From positions 1 through 39,713 of the IMG/VR virus record IMGVR_UViG_3300027722_000014: a stretch of 39,713 bases of DNA, one strand, 5' to 3'. The DNA comes from a virus. The notes beneath the pieces are model-generated. The model searched no databases and was not told where the DNA came from. It saw only the letters and a program-made list of their open reading frames with translations. Shown here piece after piece: positions 15,225 to 22,778 of this stretch (position 1 is its first letter; every line of letters begins with the position of its first letter). A program made the translations under genes and the position numbers.

Positions 15225-16274
15225 CTAATGTTTCTGATGCCTATGTCCGCACACCGGGCAGGTGCAGAAATGTATGTCCACTTCGCCTGCGACGATCGGC
15301 GCCTGTTGCACTTCCTGCCGCACATGATAGCGCTCCTGCGCGTCACGCACGGCGCGTTCCGGCAGGCCGGATTCCACGGCAACCTTGGTCCGCGACATGC
15401 CAGCGTCGAACAGCGGCTTAAGTCTGGTGTCAACTTCCTGCGGGTTATGCTTCCTCGGACGACCCACTTTAGGTCGTTTTGAATTATTAGTGACTAATAA
15501 TTCTTTCAGGTCCAGACTAACCTGTGGCTGGCTTATGTCTAACGCCTTGCCGATACTTTCCTGCGACCAGTTGTTGTCCTGATACAGGTACGCAGCAATG
15601 CGCTTGCGGTCGTTCGGCGACAGCTTCTTGCCGCCGATGTTGGAGGCAATGGCGATCTTCAGCCGGCGGGCGTCGGCGGCGTCACCGATGCCGATATGCA
15701 GCACCTGCTTGACCGGCTGGATGCCCAGCTCCTTGGCAAGCGCCAGACGTCGGCTGCCGACCAGCACGACGCCACGCTCGTCGACCAGCGCCGGGAATTC
15801 CGGCACCCATCCGAACGTCGCCAATGATTCGCGCAGCTCCTCCCATGCCGGGTCCTTGCCGGCCTCGGTCAGATGTTCGCGGGTGTTCTTGGAGAAGATG
15901 CCGGTCATCGGGTTGAACGGATCGCGCAGCTTCTCATGGATGTCGGGGCCTGGACGATGCAACTTCTTGCCGTGCAGCCTGAGGTCCTCGAACCTGTAGC
16001 CATTGCGGATGATGACCAACCCGTCGATATGTTCGACACCGTCGCCGAGATAGGCGAGCGCACGGCGGATCATCCACTCAATGGCTTCGCCGTCCTCCGT
16101 CATCCCTTCGTGCATCTTGATGCGCGTCAGGTCGGAGGGAACGGGATGCTTGTAGTCTTTTGCAAGCTCCTCGACTGACAAGGCCACACCAGCGGCCTTG
16201 TCGAGAGCGAGGGCTACGTAAACCACGGCACTGTCAATCGCCAGTGCGTAGTTCACCTTAGCCGGGTTAGTCAT
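15225..16274 (-). CDS. ParB/sulfiredoxin-fold DNA-binding protein 1
   Basis: The product has 349 residues. Residues about 140-190 (PAWEELRESLATFGWVPEFP, then VLVGSRRLALAKELGI) match a ParB-type N-terminal domain, with GSRRL in place of the usual GERR. A helix-turn-helix follows (WSQESIGKALDISQPQVSLD, about 237-256), then a basic linker KRPKVGRPRKHN and a second HTH-like segment (SRTKVAVESGLPERAVRDAQ). The C-terminus HFCTCPVCGHRHQKH is a possible zinc knuckle. The N-terminal 130 residues are not recognised. The start overlaps the stop of the second ParB-like gene. Phage ParB-like proteins may act in partition, as CTP-dependent clamps, as nucleases or as regulators; no parA is seen here. Confidence 0.8.
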   Translation of the reverse strand: MTNPAKVNYALAIDSAVVYVALALDKAAGVALSVEELAKDYKHPVPSDLTRIKMHEGMTEDGEAIEWMIRRALAYLGDGVEHIDGLVIIRNGYRFEDLRLHGKKLHRPGPDIHEKLRDPFNPMTGIFSKNTREHLTEAGKDPAWEELRESLATFGWVPEFPALVDERGVVLVGSRRLALAKELGIQPVKQVLHIGIGDAADARRLKIAIASNIGGKKLSPNDRKRIAAYLYQDNNWSQESIGKALDISQPQVSLDLKELLVTNNSKRPKVGRPRKHNPQEVDTRLKPLFDAGMSRTKVAVESGLPERAVRDAQERYHVRQEVQQAPIVAGEVDIHFCTCPVCGHRHQKH

Positions 16275-17235
16275 TGATCAGCTTCTCCTGCGCTGTGATG
16301 ACCGTGGTGAGCACCTGCACTGCCTCTTGGCAGGCCCTCAGATGCTCTTCCATGGCCGCAGGAGAACGCTCGACCAGCACCGACGGAATTGCGGCATGGG
16401 CGTTGATGTAGCCGAGATGGCGGCGCAGCTGGCTGGATGCCGGCGGCTTGCCGTTGCCCATCAGGCCATGCTCGCGGATACGCTCGCTCATCTCAGCGCG
16501 CTTGTTGTCGATGAAGGTGATCATGCCGGCGTCGGAGCCGGTCTTCTTCATCTCACCTGCAAGCTCCCTGACCTCGGCAGGACCGAGGTTGGCGTCGACC
16601 GAGAGTTCGACGAGCTTCTTGAACGGCACGTCGTTGAGGCTGATCTGCGGCTCCATGCCGAACGTGCGCAGTGCTGACGGCCCGAGCTTCTTGGCGTCCT
16701 TGAAGCCCACCTTGGCGAACTTCTCATGCGCCGCGATCTCGCGGCGGATGTTGTTGACGACACCGTGTTTAACGCCGGTGGCGCGGCCGATGGCGTCATT
16801 CTTCCAGCCACGCTCGACCAGTGTCACGGCGACACTGCGGGCTTCCGCCGGAGTGAGACGCTGCCCACCCTGCTGGTTGAGGGTAGCGGCAAGGGCATGC
16901 AGGTCGGCGTCGACCTTGGCCGACTTGCCATATTCGACATCCAGCACGAGGGCATGGCCGAACTTGACCTTGTTCACTTCATAACCGCCGACACGGGTGT
17001 TGCCGTCGACCAGCCAGTCATTGGCAGTGACGATGATTGGAGGAAACACCGTTTCCTTCATCTGCACCGCGTACTGGGCGACCTGAGCCTTGGGCGCGTA
17101 ATGTTCGGATTCTCTGACTTGGACTCGCCTGTCGGTCGAGAGCTTGCCGAGTTCGAACTGCGGTTCGTCCTGCCATTTGAAGCCGAGACGTTCAATCTCG
17201 ACGACGGCACTGGACTTTGGAGCTTGAGCTAACAT
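16267..17235 (-). CDS. ParB/sulfiredoxin-fold DNA-binding protein 2
   Basis: The product has 322 residues. Residues 36-90 form a ParB N-terminal domain (RRVQVRESEHYAPKAQVAQY, FPPIIVT, WLVDGNTRVGGYE). It is followed by an HTH-bearing region (LTPAEARSVAVTLVERGWKN and AIGRATGVKHGVVNNIRREI) and a helical C-terminal half. VDGNTR in place of GERR is seen in phage ParB-like proteins. It shares little sequence with its downstream neighbour beyond the fold, so the pair is not a recent duplication. A strong hairpin terminator (17279-17320) and tandem GCGTCAAGC repeats lie in its leader. Confidence 0.8.
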   Translation of the reverse strand: MLAQAPKSSAVVEIERLGFKWQDEPQFELGKLSTDRRVQVRESEHYAPKAQVAQYAVQMKETVFPPIIVTANDWLVDGNTRVGGYEVNKVKFGHALVLDVEYGKSAKVDADLHALAATLNQQGGQRLTPAEARSVAVTLVERGWKNDAIGRATGVKHGVVNNIRREIAAHEKFAKVGFKDAKKLGPSALRTFGMEPQISLNDVPFKKLVELSVDANLGPAEVRELAGEMKKTGSDAGMITFIDNKRAEMSERIREHGLMGNGKPPASSQLRRHLGYINAHAAIPSVLVERSPAAMEEHLRACQEAVQVLTTVITAQEKLIND

Positions 17236-17278
17236 ATATGAGATACCTTTCCGGCCTTTGGCCGATTAAGGGTTACAG

Positions 17279-17320
17279 AAAACGCCGGGATTTGGTTCGC
17301 TGCCGACCCGGCGTTTTTAT
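17279..17320. terminator. bidirectional intrinsic terminator
   Basis: Arms AAAACGCCGGG (17279-17289) and CCCGGCGTTTT (17307-17317) form an 11-bp stem with a 17-base loop and T runs on both sides (TTTTTAT to the right, TTTTC to the left). It would end the leftward transcript of the genes from 20 kb down and shield the ParB-like operon. Confidence 0.7.
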
Positions 17321-17371
17321 TTGTTACGACAGCTTCATTTGTTGCGTCAAGCGCTAAATGTAGCGTCAAGC
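17319..17371 (-). promoter_or_regulatory. leader of the ParB-like operon with tandem repeats
   Basis: GCGTCAAGC occurs at 17344-17352 and 17363-17371, 19 bases apart, which is two helical turns on one face. On the leftward strand they give two TTGACGC sequences. The second is followed after about 17 bases by GTAACAAAT, an approximate -35/-10 pair and a variant of the GTAACACAA motif. This looks like a promoter with a possible operator, though it lies before the terminator. Confidence 0.4.
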
Positions 17372-17379
17372 AAATTTGT

Positions 17380-17691
17380 TTAAACAACGTTTGACTCGGT
17401 ACGTTGTGTTACATTTTTCATCGTGATAGCGGCCGTCCCTCCCCTACCAACGCCCATTGCGTCGCACGCCGTCTGGATGATGACGCGCTGCTTGGCGAAG
17501 TCGAAGGCGTTCCGCGCCTCCTCCGAATCCTTGAAAACATTATTGCCAATGCGGCGATAACGATTCTGGATTTCGATGTACCAATGCTCAGCCTCGTCCT
17601 CCAGCCGGCCGAGCTTCTTCAGCTCGACCGAGTAGGTCCCAACCTCCACCCTGTCGAGGGTCTTGCCGGGATAGAACACCTGCGGTTTCAT
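17380..17691 (-). CDS. unknown protein, 103 aa
   Basis: The sequence has mixed alpha/beta character: strands MKPQVFYPG and VEVGTYSVELKKLG, a WYIEIQNRYRRI segment, and a helix EEARNAFDFAKQRVIIQTAC. The C-terminus is polar. No family recognised. It overlaps the next gene upstream by ATGA. A GTAACACAA copy (17404-17412) falls inside the codons NVTQ and may be accidental. Confidence 0.6.
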   Translation of the reverse strand: MKPQVFYPGKTLDRVEVGTYSVELKKLGRLEDEAEHWYIEIQNRYRRIGNNVFKDSEEARNAFDFAKQRVIIQTACDAMGVGRGGTAAITMKNVTQRTESNVV

Positions 17692-17894
17692 TTCACAGCC
17701 TCCAGCTTGCCGTCGATGTAGGTATGGCTGACGGGGTCATCCGACTCTTGGGCTTCATGATCCTCGGCCCCAGACCAGCGCATGAGCAGGTCAAAGCCCC
17801 AGTCTTGGGCTTCCTTCTCAGTGGCGAAGGCGAGACCATTGAGGCCCCATTTGTCAGAGCCTACGGTTTTAATTGCGGGTTTCCAGCTTTTCAT
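17688..17894 (-). CDS. small unknown protein, 68 aa
   Basis: The start is ATG 17894, one base after the stop of the upstream gene, whose last codons supply the GGAAGGACC ribosome site. The first half (MKSWKPAIKTVGSDKWGLNG, then LAFATEKEAQDWGFDLLMRW) has the strand-helix pattern of small phage proteins that pair a short beta segment with an F-x-T-x-x-EA-x-x-W helix. The C-terminal half is acidic. No function assigned. Confidence 0.6.
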   Translation of the reverse strand: MKSWKPAIKTVGSDKWGLNGLAFATEKEAQDWGFDLLMRWSGAEDHEAQESDDPVSHTYIDGKLEAVK

Positions 17895-17895
17895 T

Positions 17896-18531
17896 TCAGC
17901 GGTCCTTCCAGTTTCCAAATCGTTTCACCATTGTCTTGACGACGTCCTGCCGGCGTTCGATCTGCCGGTCGGGTGCCTTGCGCCAGCTTTCGTTGGCGGG
18001 CTGATCGAGCCAGACGATCTTCATCCGGTCGCCATTGCCGTTAGCCCTTGTGATGCCCGCCATCGGCGTCATCCCGAGCACCTTCTGCTCAGGCTCACGC
18101 GCGTATGGCATGGCGAACATGCCCGGTAGATCATGCCACTGCGGCCGGATCGTCTGGTATACCGTGGTATCCACCAGATAGCTGAGCTTGGGGATGCGGA
18201 CACAGACGTGGCCGTCCCAGCCGTCGCCCTTGGCGGGTGCCTGGCCGGCGGCAATGTGATCGCCGACGCCCACCGAGTGAATGAACTTGCCGTCCTTGTC
18301 GACCGCCTCGATGGCGAGGTAGACCGGCGTCATCTGCACATCGGTGAAGCCAATCCTGCGGAAGAAATCCCTGACCGTCAGCGATGCCAGCACGCAGGAT
18401 TCCTTCGACTTGCCGGCCAGCAACCAGTCGAGCCTGTCGTACTCCTGATGCAGGGTCGAGGCGACCACGCTGAGCGCCTTGACCAGCTTGCCGGGTGGCT
18501 TGCCCTGCACATACATATCTCCGAGCATCAT
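17896..18531 (-). CDS. candidate transglutaminase-like cysteine hydrolase or transferase
   Basis: The product has 211 residues. Cys46 sits at the start of a helix (KESCVLASLTVRDFFRRIGF), His108 in WDGHVCVRI and Asp121 in SYLVDTTVY. That Cys-His-Asp order and spacing is the one expected of transglutaminase or arylamine N-acetyltransferase folds. The segment between (VYLAIEAVDKDG, HSVGVGDH) would form the strands before the catalytic His. No export signal is visible, so it should act in the cytoplasm, possibly modifying or cleaving a host protein or small molecule. The family call comes from the residue pattern only. It is preceded by an AAGGACC ribosome site and starts at a tandem ATG (18531/18528). 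Confidence 0.5.
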   Translation of the reverse strand: MMLGDMYVQGKPPGKLVKALSVVASTLHQEYDRLDWLLAGKSKESCVLASLTVRDFFRRIGFTDVQMTPVYLAIEAVDKDGKFIHSVGVGDHIAAGQAPAKGDGWDGHVCVRIPKLSYLVDTTVYQTIRPQWHDLPGMFAMPYAREPEQKVLGMTPMAGITRANGNGDRMKIVWLDQPANESWRKAPDRQIERRQDVVKTMVKRFGNWKDR

Positions 18532-18533
18532 CT

Positions 18534-18722
18534 TCAGCGGTCCTTCTCATAGCCATCGAGTGCACGCTGCAGACGATGCTGTTGTTCGATGTTGATGTTG
18601 ATCTTCAGGCCGCGCCGCCTGAGTTCGACCTTGGCATGCTGGATATGCTCCGGGTTCTCGGCGTTGGCGAGAACGTAGCGCAGGCCCTTCTCGGTCAGCA
18701 CGGCGTAATGCGGATGGCTCAT
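18534..18722 (-). CDS. small unknown protein, 62 aa
   Basis: The start is ATG 18722, overlapping the stop of the 43-residue gene upstream (ATGA). It has a helical body: HYAVLTEKGLRYVLANAEN, EHIQHAKVELRRRG, and a basic amphipathic end (QHRLQRALDGYEKDR). No family recognised. Confidence 0.6.
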   Translation of the reverse strand: MSHPHYAVLTEKGLRYVLANAENPEHIQHAKVELRRRGLKININIEQQHRLQRALDGYEKDR

Positions 18723-18850
18723 TTCTTTTGTCCCAGTTCTTCGATCTCCCGTTGCAACAACCACGCCAACGTATCGTCGTTGTGGCCGGCCTCGTAGTTC
18801 TTGATGATCATCTTCACGATGCGATTTGCTTCACGTCTGGTGATGCCCAT
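18719..18850 (-). CDS. micro-protein, 43 aa
   Basis: The product has 43 residues: MGITRREANRIVKMIIKNYE, then AGHNDDTLAWLLQREIEELG and a short basic end. The start ATG 18850 follows a TAGGACC ribosome site and the stop overlaps the next gene (ATGA), which support its being real despite its size. It is predicted helical with a basic first half and an acidic second half. No family recognised. Confidence 0.6.
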   Translation of the reverse strand: MGITRREANRIVKMIIKNYEAGHNDDTLAWLLQREIEELGQKK

Positions 18851-18860
18851 TTGCTTGGTC

Positions 18861-19043
18861 CTACTGCATTGTCTGATGTTGCTCGGCCTTCACCGGCTCA
18901 TCTTCGAGCCTGTCCATGAAGGCGATGGCCTCCATCCACGTCGGGAAGGTGTTCAGCAGCCTGTCGTTCTTCCACGCCTCGATACGCTTGTGGTTGCGCA
19001 CCAGACGCCAGCCCTGCTCGAACTTGATGACCACGATGTTCAT
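18861..19043 (-). CDS. small unknown protein, 60 aa
   Basis: The sequence MNIVVIKFEQGWRLVRNHKR followed by EAWKNDRLLNTFPTWMEAIA is a strand-turn-helix pattern with a conserved-looking F-P-T-W-x-E-A. Similar short beta-helix proteins recur in this stretch (17688 and 20052). The start overlaps the stop of the upstream acidic gene by ATGA. No function assigned. Confidence 0.6.
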   Translation of the reverse strand: MNIVVIKFEQGWRLVRNHKRIEAWKNDRLLNTFPTWMEAIAFMDRLEDEPVKAEQHQTMQ

Positions 19044-19219
19044 TCGTCATCTTCCTCTTCTTCGAGTGCGAGCAGGTCACGGATGGCAGCTTGTTCGGTG
19101 ACGCCCCAGCCATAGCGGCCAGCATCCTCGACGTCGTTCTCCCGGTACGCCGCCCAGTCATGTGTGCGATCGGGGATTGGCGGGTAGGCGAACCACGTGA
19201 TGATCTTGTCGGTTTTCAT
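19040..19219 (-). CDS. small acidic protein, 59 aa
   Basis: The start is ATG 19219 and the end overlaps the next gene (ATGA); an open frame to 19161 in another phase is a shadow. The N-terminus MKTDKIITWFAYPPIPDRTH and a DWAAYRENDVEDAGRYGWG segment look like a compact fold of the type that follows W-A-Y-x-x-x-x-D-x-G, and the tail ALEEEEDDE is strongly acidic. No family recognised. Confidence 0.6.
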   Translation of the reverse strand: MKTDKIITWFAYPPIPDRTHDWAAYRENDVEDAGRYGWGVTEQAAIRDLLALEEEEDDE

Positions 19220-19404
19220 ACTGCCTCTCCATCAATCTCGAACAGCACGACGCCGAACTCGCCATCGTCACGAAGGCTTGCCTCGGTAATCTGCAGGTCC
19301 TCGAAAGCATCGACCCACGCCAGCTTCTTACGTGCCTCCGATTCGGTGTTGGCAAGAACCCGCACCACAGCGTTGAGCACCACATCGAATGCGAACTCTT
19401 TCAT
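19216..19404 (-). CDS. small unknown protein, 62 aa
   Basis: Strand-helix-strand pattern: MKEFAFDVVLNAVVRVLA, SEARKKLAWVDAFEDL, then ASLRDDGEFGVVLFEIDGE. This resembles small phage proteins with a ferredoxin-like half fold. It overlaps both neighbours by ATGA. No function assigned. Confidence 0.65.
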   Translation of the reverse strand: MKEFAFDVVLNAVVRVLANTESEARKKLAWVDAFEDLQITEASLRDDGEFGVVLFEIDGEAV

Positions 19405-19595
19405 ATCATTAGCTCCGCTTGGCTCTGGTTCAGCAGGTTCACGATCTTGCGGGCAAGTGCTTTGCGCTCGCCCAGTGTTCCAGCACTGATCTCGATGATC
19501 TCGTAGTTCTCATGATCGGCGTTGCAGATGATGACTGTCTCGTCGATCGTGTCGCCCTCTTCAGGGCCGCTCATTTCCCATGGTCCGTCGCTCAT
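19401..19595 (-). CDS. small acidic unknown protein, 64 aa
   Basis: The N-terminus (MSDGPWEMSGPEEGDTIDET) is acidic and probably flexible. It is followed by a strand TVIICNADHENYEIIEIS and a helix ERKALARKIVNLLNQSQAEL. Overlaps of four bases on both sides place it in the same translationally coupled chain. No family recognised. Confidence 0.65.
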   Translation of the reverse strand: MSDGPWEMSGPEEGDTIDETVIICNADHENYEIIEISAGTLGERKALARKIVNLLNQSQAELMI

Positions 19596-19765
19596 CGGTA
19601 GTCTCCTCTGTTGAACAGCCGATCGATCTCGTTGTCGGCAACCTGTTCGGCAAGGTCCTTGATCGCCTCGATCAGGCGATCGGTCTCTTCTTCCTTGAGC
19701 CGGAAGATGTCGCGCAGCACAGCGTCGAGGCTGTCAGACGCGCGGCTGATCTCACGGTGGGTCAT
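19592..19765 (-). CDS. small helical protein, 57 aa
   Basis: From ATG 19765 the sequence reads MTHREISRASDSLDAVLRDI, then FRLKEEETDRLIEAIKDLAE and a short tail. It is a charged helix throughout, suggestive of a helical hairpin. The start overlaps the upstream stop and the stop overlaps the next start (ATGA each). No family recognised. Confidence 0.6.
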   Translation of the reverse strand: MTHREISRASDSLDAVLRDIFRLKEEETDRLIEAIKDLAEQVADNEIDRLFNRGDYR

Positions 19766-19935
19766 TTCGCTTGTTCCTTCTGGATAACGTCGTCGATCTC
19801 ACTGCGCAGGTGGTCGACCTCGCCGTCGAAATCTTCCCAGTTCGCATCGTCTGGGCACTCGTCGAGCAGGTAGCTGGTGAGGATGTCGAACGCTGCCATC
19901 AGCGCCTCCAGCCTCGGTGTCATCGGTGATTTCAT
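19762..19935 (-). CDS. small acidic helical protein, 57 aa
   Basis: I choose ATG 19935, which has AAGGAAAGAATC before it; an upstream ATG at 20004 in the same frame has no ribosome site. The product is mostly helix (MTPRLEALMAAFDILTSYLL, then WEDFDGEVDHLRSEIDDVIQ). The 116 bases upstream hold no clear gene. No family recognised. Confidence 0.6.
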   Translation of the reverse strand: MKSPMTPRLEALMAAFDILTSYLLDECPDDANWEDFDGEVDHLRSEIDDVIQKEQAK

Positions 19936-20051
19936 GATTCTTTCCTTCTTCGTTCCTGCTTCGCCCTGATTAATTTCCCAAGCGAAGGATGTTGATTTGT
20001 GCATGTCGCGTGATTCGCGAATGCCGGCGAACCCACCGACGTGCCACGGTT

Positions 20052-20246
20052 TCATTCTTCCCTCGCGAGCCACGGATATGATCCGCTGTCGTTCAGGATT
20101 GCATCCTCAGCTTCGTCATAGGTCTTGAACTCAGTGGCGTTGCTGCGCCTGTTGCGTGGCACAAGAAATGGCTTCTCGCCTTCCTCCTGCACCAGCTTGG
20201 CATAGCGGTCGACGCCATTGCGTTTGGTCCAGACAATGATCCACAT
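20052..20246 (-). CDS. small unknown protein, 64 aa
   Basis: The sequence MWIIVWTKRNGVDRYAKLVQ continues with a basic stretch and KTYDEAEDAILND. The opening strand (WIIVWT) and later F-K-T-Y-D-E-A-E helix match the strand-helix pattern of several neighbours. A GTG at 20258 overlapping the VWA gene stop is an alternative start and would add four residues. No function assigned. Confidence 0.6.
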   Translation of the reverse strand: MWIIVWTKRNGVDRYAKLVQEEGEKPFLVPRNRRSNATEFKTYDEAEDAILNDSGSYPWLAREE

Positions 20247-20254
20247 GATAGCGC

Positions 20255-21553
20255 TCACTCCGCCTCAGGCACCTCGACCACGGTGCCGAACGGCACCCGT
20301 GGCGAGACGCGGGTCGAAGCCCAGATCACCGGGTAGTCCGGCTCACTGGTCGGGAAGCGGCCGAGCGTGTCGGTCAGATAGACCAGCATGTCGGGCTGCA
20401 CGTGGTTCTCCCTGATCCACTCGAACACCGGGATGAACGAGGTGCCGCCGCCACCGGGGGCGCCGCCCAGTTCGTTGATCTCCATGCGCAGTGCCTCAAG
20501 GTCGGTCGGCTCGTCGAGACGATCGACGCGCTGCACCGTGGCGTCGCACCAGACAACGATCAGTTCAGCCGGGTTGAGGTCGGCGACAATGCCGCTCATC
20601 TCGGTGAAGAAACGTTGCTGCATCTCGGGAAAGATGCACGAGCCGGAGGTATCGTAGCCGACCACGACAGTGCCGCAGCCGTACTTCGAGCGACCGGCGA
20701 AGGCGATCTTGCCCCATGGGGCAGGCCGGCTGATCAGGCGCTTATTCAGCTTCGACCAATCCTGTCCCGGCTCGCCGGCGGCGCGCTGCATGGTGGCCTT
20801 GAGATGGTCACCCCAGTAGACCTTAGGCTCCAGGATATCGCCGATCAGCTGTTTGATGGCGGCGGGCAGTTCCCCCATGCCCGCCGCCTCGGCGACCATC
20901 TTGGCAGTGGCAATCGCCTGCGCCCTTTTCAGGTCGCCGGACTGCTTCTCATCCGCGATGGTCTCCGCGGAGGGGTCGAGATGCAGGTCGAACCCTTTCC
21001 CCTGACCTGCGTCTTTCCCCCCTCCCTGTGTCTCTTTGTAGAGCTTGGCGTAGATTTCGACGCAGCCCTCCATGCCCTTGGCGCTGATCGATTTGTCGTA
21101 GAGGCCGATCGACGGGAACTTGCCGACCTTGCCGTCGACGAGCGCGGCGTTGATGACGAAGTCCATGGCGGCGTTCATCAGCTGCCCGTGATAGGGCAGC
21201 AGCGTGCCATCGGGCAGGATGATCTGACTTTCGTTGCGCCAGTATACCGACATGATGAGATGGCCGAGGATGTAGTGCATGACCTCGTGCGCCAGCACGA
21301 AGGCGACCTCCTCGAAGGTCCAGCCGGCAGCCCGCATGCCAGCCACGTTGACGTAGATGTAATGCGAGTCGGTAGCCGCATAAGGCACGTCATGGGTGAA
21401 CACGACGACCATCCGCGAGTAGAGGATCGACGCCCAGAACGGCGTCGTCATGTTGAGGTAGCCGAGGCCGTCGCCAATGTAACGTTCATCGGCGGCGCTT
21501 GGTTTGTAGGTGCGCAGTGAAGCCGCCGGCGCGGCGGTGACGAGGTTGTTCAT
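20255..21553 (-). CDS. VWA-domain metallopeptidase-like protein
   Basis: The product has 432 residues. The N-terminal half holds a zincin-type HEVMH (residues 89-93) followed by ILGH, and an AAMDFVINAAL segment, as in DUF2201-type putative metallopeptidases. Residues 180-230 are a flexible linker. The C-terminal part is a von Willebrand A-like domain with a MIDAS: DTSGS (301-305), GGGGTSF with Thr371, and LTDTLG with Asp395. Phage N4 and relatives encode the same pair, a VWA protein next to a MoxR ATPase. The MoxR protein encoded 12 bases upstream is the likely partner, with the VWA domain acting as substrate adaptor. Role in the infection cycle is unknown. Confidence 0.85.
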   Translation of the reverse strand: MNNLVTAAPAASLRTYKPSAADERYIGDGLGYLNMTTPFWASILYSRMVVVFTHDVPYAATDSHYIYVNVAGMRAAGWTFEEVAFVLAHEVMHYILGHLIMSVYWRNESQIILPDGTLLPYHGQLMNAAMDFVINAALVDGKVGKFPSIGLYDKSISAKGMEGCVEIYAKLYKETQGGGKDAGQGKGFDLHLDPSAETIADEKQSGDLKRAQAIATAKMVAEAAGMGELPAAIKQLIGDILEPKVYWGDHLKATMQRAAGEPGQDWSKLNKRLISRPAPWGKIAFAGRSKYGCGTVVVGYDTSGSCIFPEMQQRFFTEMSGIVADLNPAELIVVWCDATVQRVDRLDEPTDLEALRMEINELGGAPGGGGTSFIPVFEWIRENHVQPDMLVYLTDTLGRFPTSEPDYPVIWASTRVSPRVPFGTVVEVPEAE

Positions 21554-21564
21554 CGGTCTGATCC

Positions 21565-22710
21565 TTAGTTGAGGGCAGCGCGCTGCATGGTCGCCTTGCG
21601 CAGCGCTGCGGCCGACATCAGGGTGATGTTCTTTTGCGAGAACTGCGAGAACTCACGGGTGAAGATCAGCCCCTCGTCGCGCGCCGTGGCGGCGTTGAAG
21701 TAGCTGACCCCCATGTCGGTCGACAGCCGGGCAACGTACTGGGCAATTGCGGTGATGTTGTCCTTGGTGGTCTTTGCAGCGAGGTCAAAGACAAGGAACG
21801 TCAAGACGTCGAGCTTGTCGGGGATGCGGCATCCGGTGGGGTTGCGGAGCACCTCCGAGATGGTCGGGATTTCATGACGCGCCTTGACGAAGGCCATGTA
21901 AATCTGCGCTGCGGCAAAGCCGACGGCACCCGCCGCCGCGACCGACACCAGCGGGTCGTCGAGGTCACGCCCCTCGGCCATCGCTGCCTTGATGATATCG
22001 TCGAGCGCATGCAGCGAGCGCTGGGTGAGATGCGGCCCCTGTTCTTTCGGCGTCTCGCCATAGAACAGGTCCTGCTCGTTGCGCTTGGCGAACGCCATGG
22101 TGAGCGGCGTCATGCCCAGTTCCTGCGCGACGACGAGGAAGTTGGCGAGCGTCGGCTTCAGTGTCGCCTGCACCGTGCGGTTGATGATGAAGTCATACTC
22201 ACGGGTCTCGCCGGAGCGGTCCTTGCCGGTGTTGCCGAGCATGATGACGTCGAAGTCAGGGAAGTGATACAGCCCGACGCGGCGGTCATAGATCAGCGGG
22301 GCTGAGGTGCGCTTCACCTCCGGGTCGCCCTGCGCCCATTCTTCCAGCACGATGACGCCGTACTTGTAGGTATGCGCCGGCCGGCCGGTGAACAGGTCAT
22401 AGGCCCAGTACGGATAGGTGTAGCGGCCCGCCTTGATGACGACGCTGTTGCCATTGGCGTCGATGATCGTCTGGTCCTCCGGCATCAGGAAACCAAGGAT
22501 GTCGGCGACGTTGGCCTTCGACATGTCGAGCAGGAAGAACCCGTAGCCACCCTCGGCGGCGTACTTCTCGTTCATCTTGCGGGCATAGGCCTCGATCTGC
22601 TTCGACTTGCCCGACCCTGGCCGGCCCTTGATATGCGGTGTTTTCTTCGCCTTGAAGATCAGTTCGATGAAGGGGACGAGGTCGGAGTCGAGAACTTCGA
22701 TGGTTTGCAT
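21565..22710 (-). CDS. MoxR-family AAA+ ATPase
   Basis: The product has 381 residues. Walker A is GRPGSGKS (29-36), Walker B VIVLEEW (119-125) and sensor 1 in VIMLGNTGKD (about 156-163). Downstream are the REYDFIINR segment and a helical lid. MoxR ATPases work with VWA proteins as chaperone-like machines that remodel or insert cofactors into protein complexes. The VWA gene follows directly, and a DUF3150-like gene lies upstream with only a micro-gene between. It is preceded by the promoter-like motif B and an ACAGGACC leader. Confidence 0.88.
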   Translation of the reverse strand: MQTIEVLDSDLVPFIELIFKAKKTPHIKGRPGSGKSKQIEAYARKMNEKYAAEGGYGFFLLDMSKANVADILGFLMPEDQTIIDANGNSVVIKAGRYTYPYWAYDLFTGRPAHTYKYGVIVLEEWAQGDPEVKRTSAPLIYDRRVGLYHFPDFDVIMLGNTGKDRSGETREYDFIINRTVQATLKPTLANFLVVAQELGMTPLTMAFAKRNEQDLFYGETPKEQGPHLTQRSLHALDDIIKAAMAEGRDLDDPLVSVAAAGAVGFAAAQIYMAFVKARHEIPTISEVLRNPTGCRIPDKLDVLTFLVFDLAAKTTKDNITAIAQYVARLSTDMGVSYFNAATARDEGLIFTREFSQFSQKNITLMSAAALRKATMQRAALN

Positions 22711-22749
22711 GGTCGTGGTCCTGTGTGGGCTGGAGGGTTGAACGCGCCC

Positions 22750-22778
22750 CTAGGGTAGAGGCGCGTTAATGGGGTTTA
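22750..22778 (-). promoter_or_regulatory. 29-nt promoter-like motif, copy B
   Basis: On the leftward strand: TAAACCCCATTAA, then CGCGCCT, then CTACCCTAG. The first TAA is the stop codon of the Cys-rich peptide gene. It lies 40 bases before the MoxR start. Confidence 0.65.

Noticed and set aside
17404-17412. GTAACACAA copy as a promoter
   Set aside because: It lies inside the coding region (codons NVTQ) 170 bases from the next start; may be chance.
20402-21520. 372-codon plus-strand open frame
   Set aside because: Shadow of the VWA metallopeptidase gene, whose HEVMH and MIDAS motifs prove the other strand.
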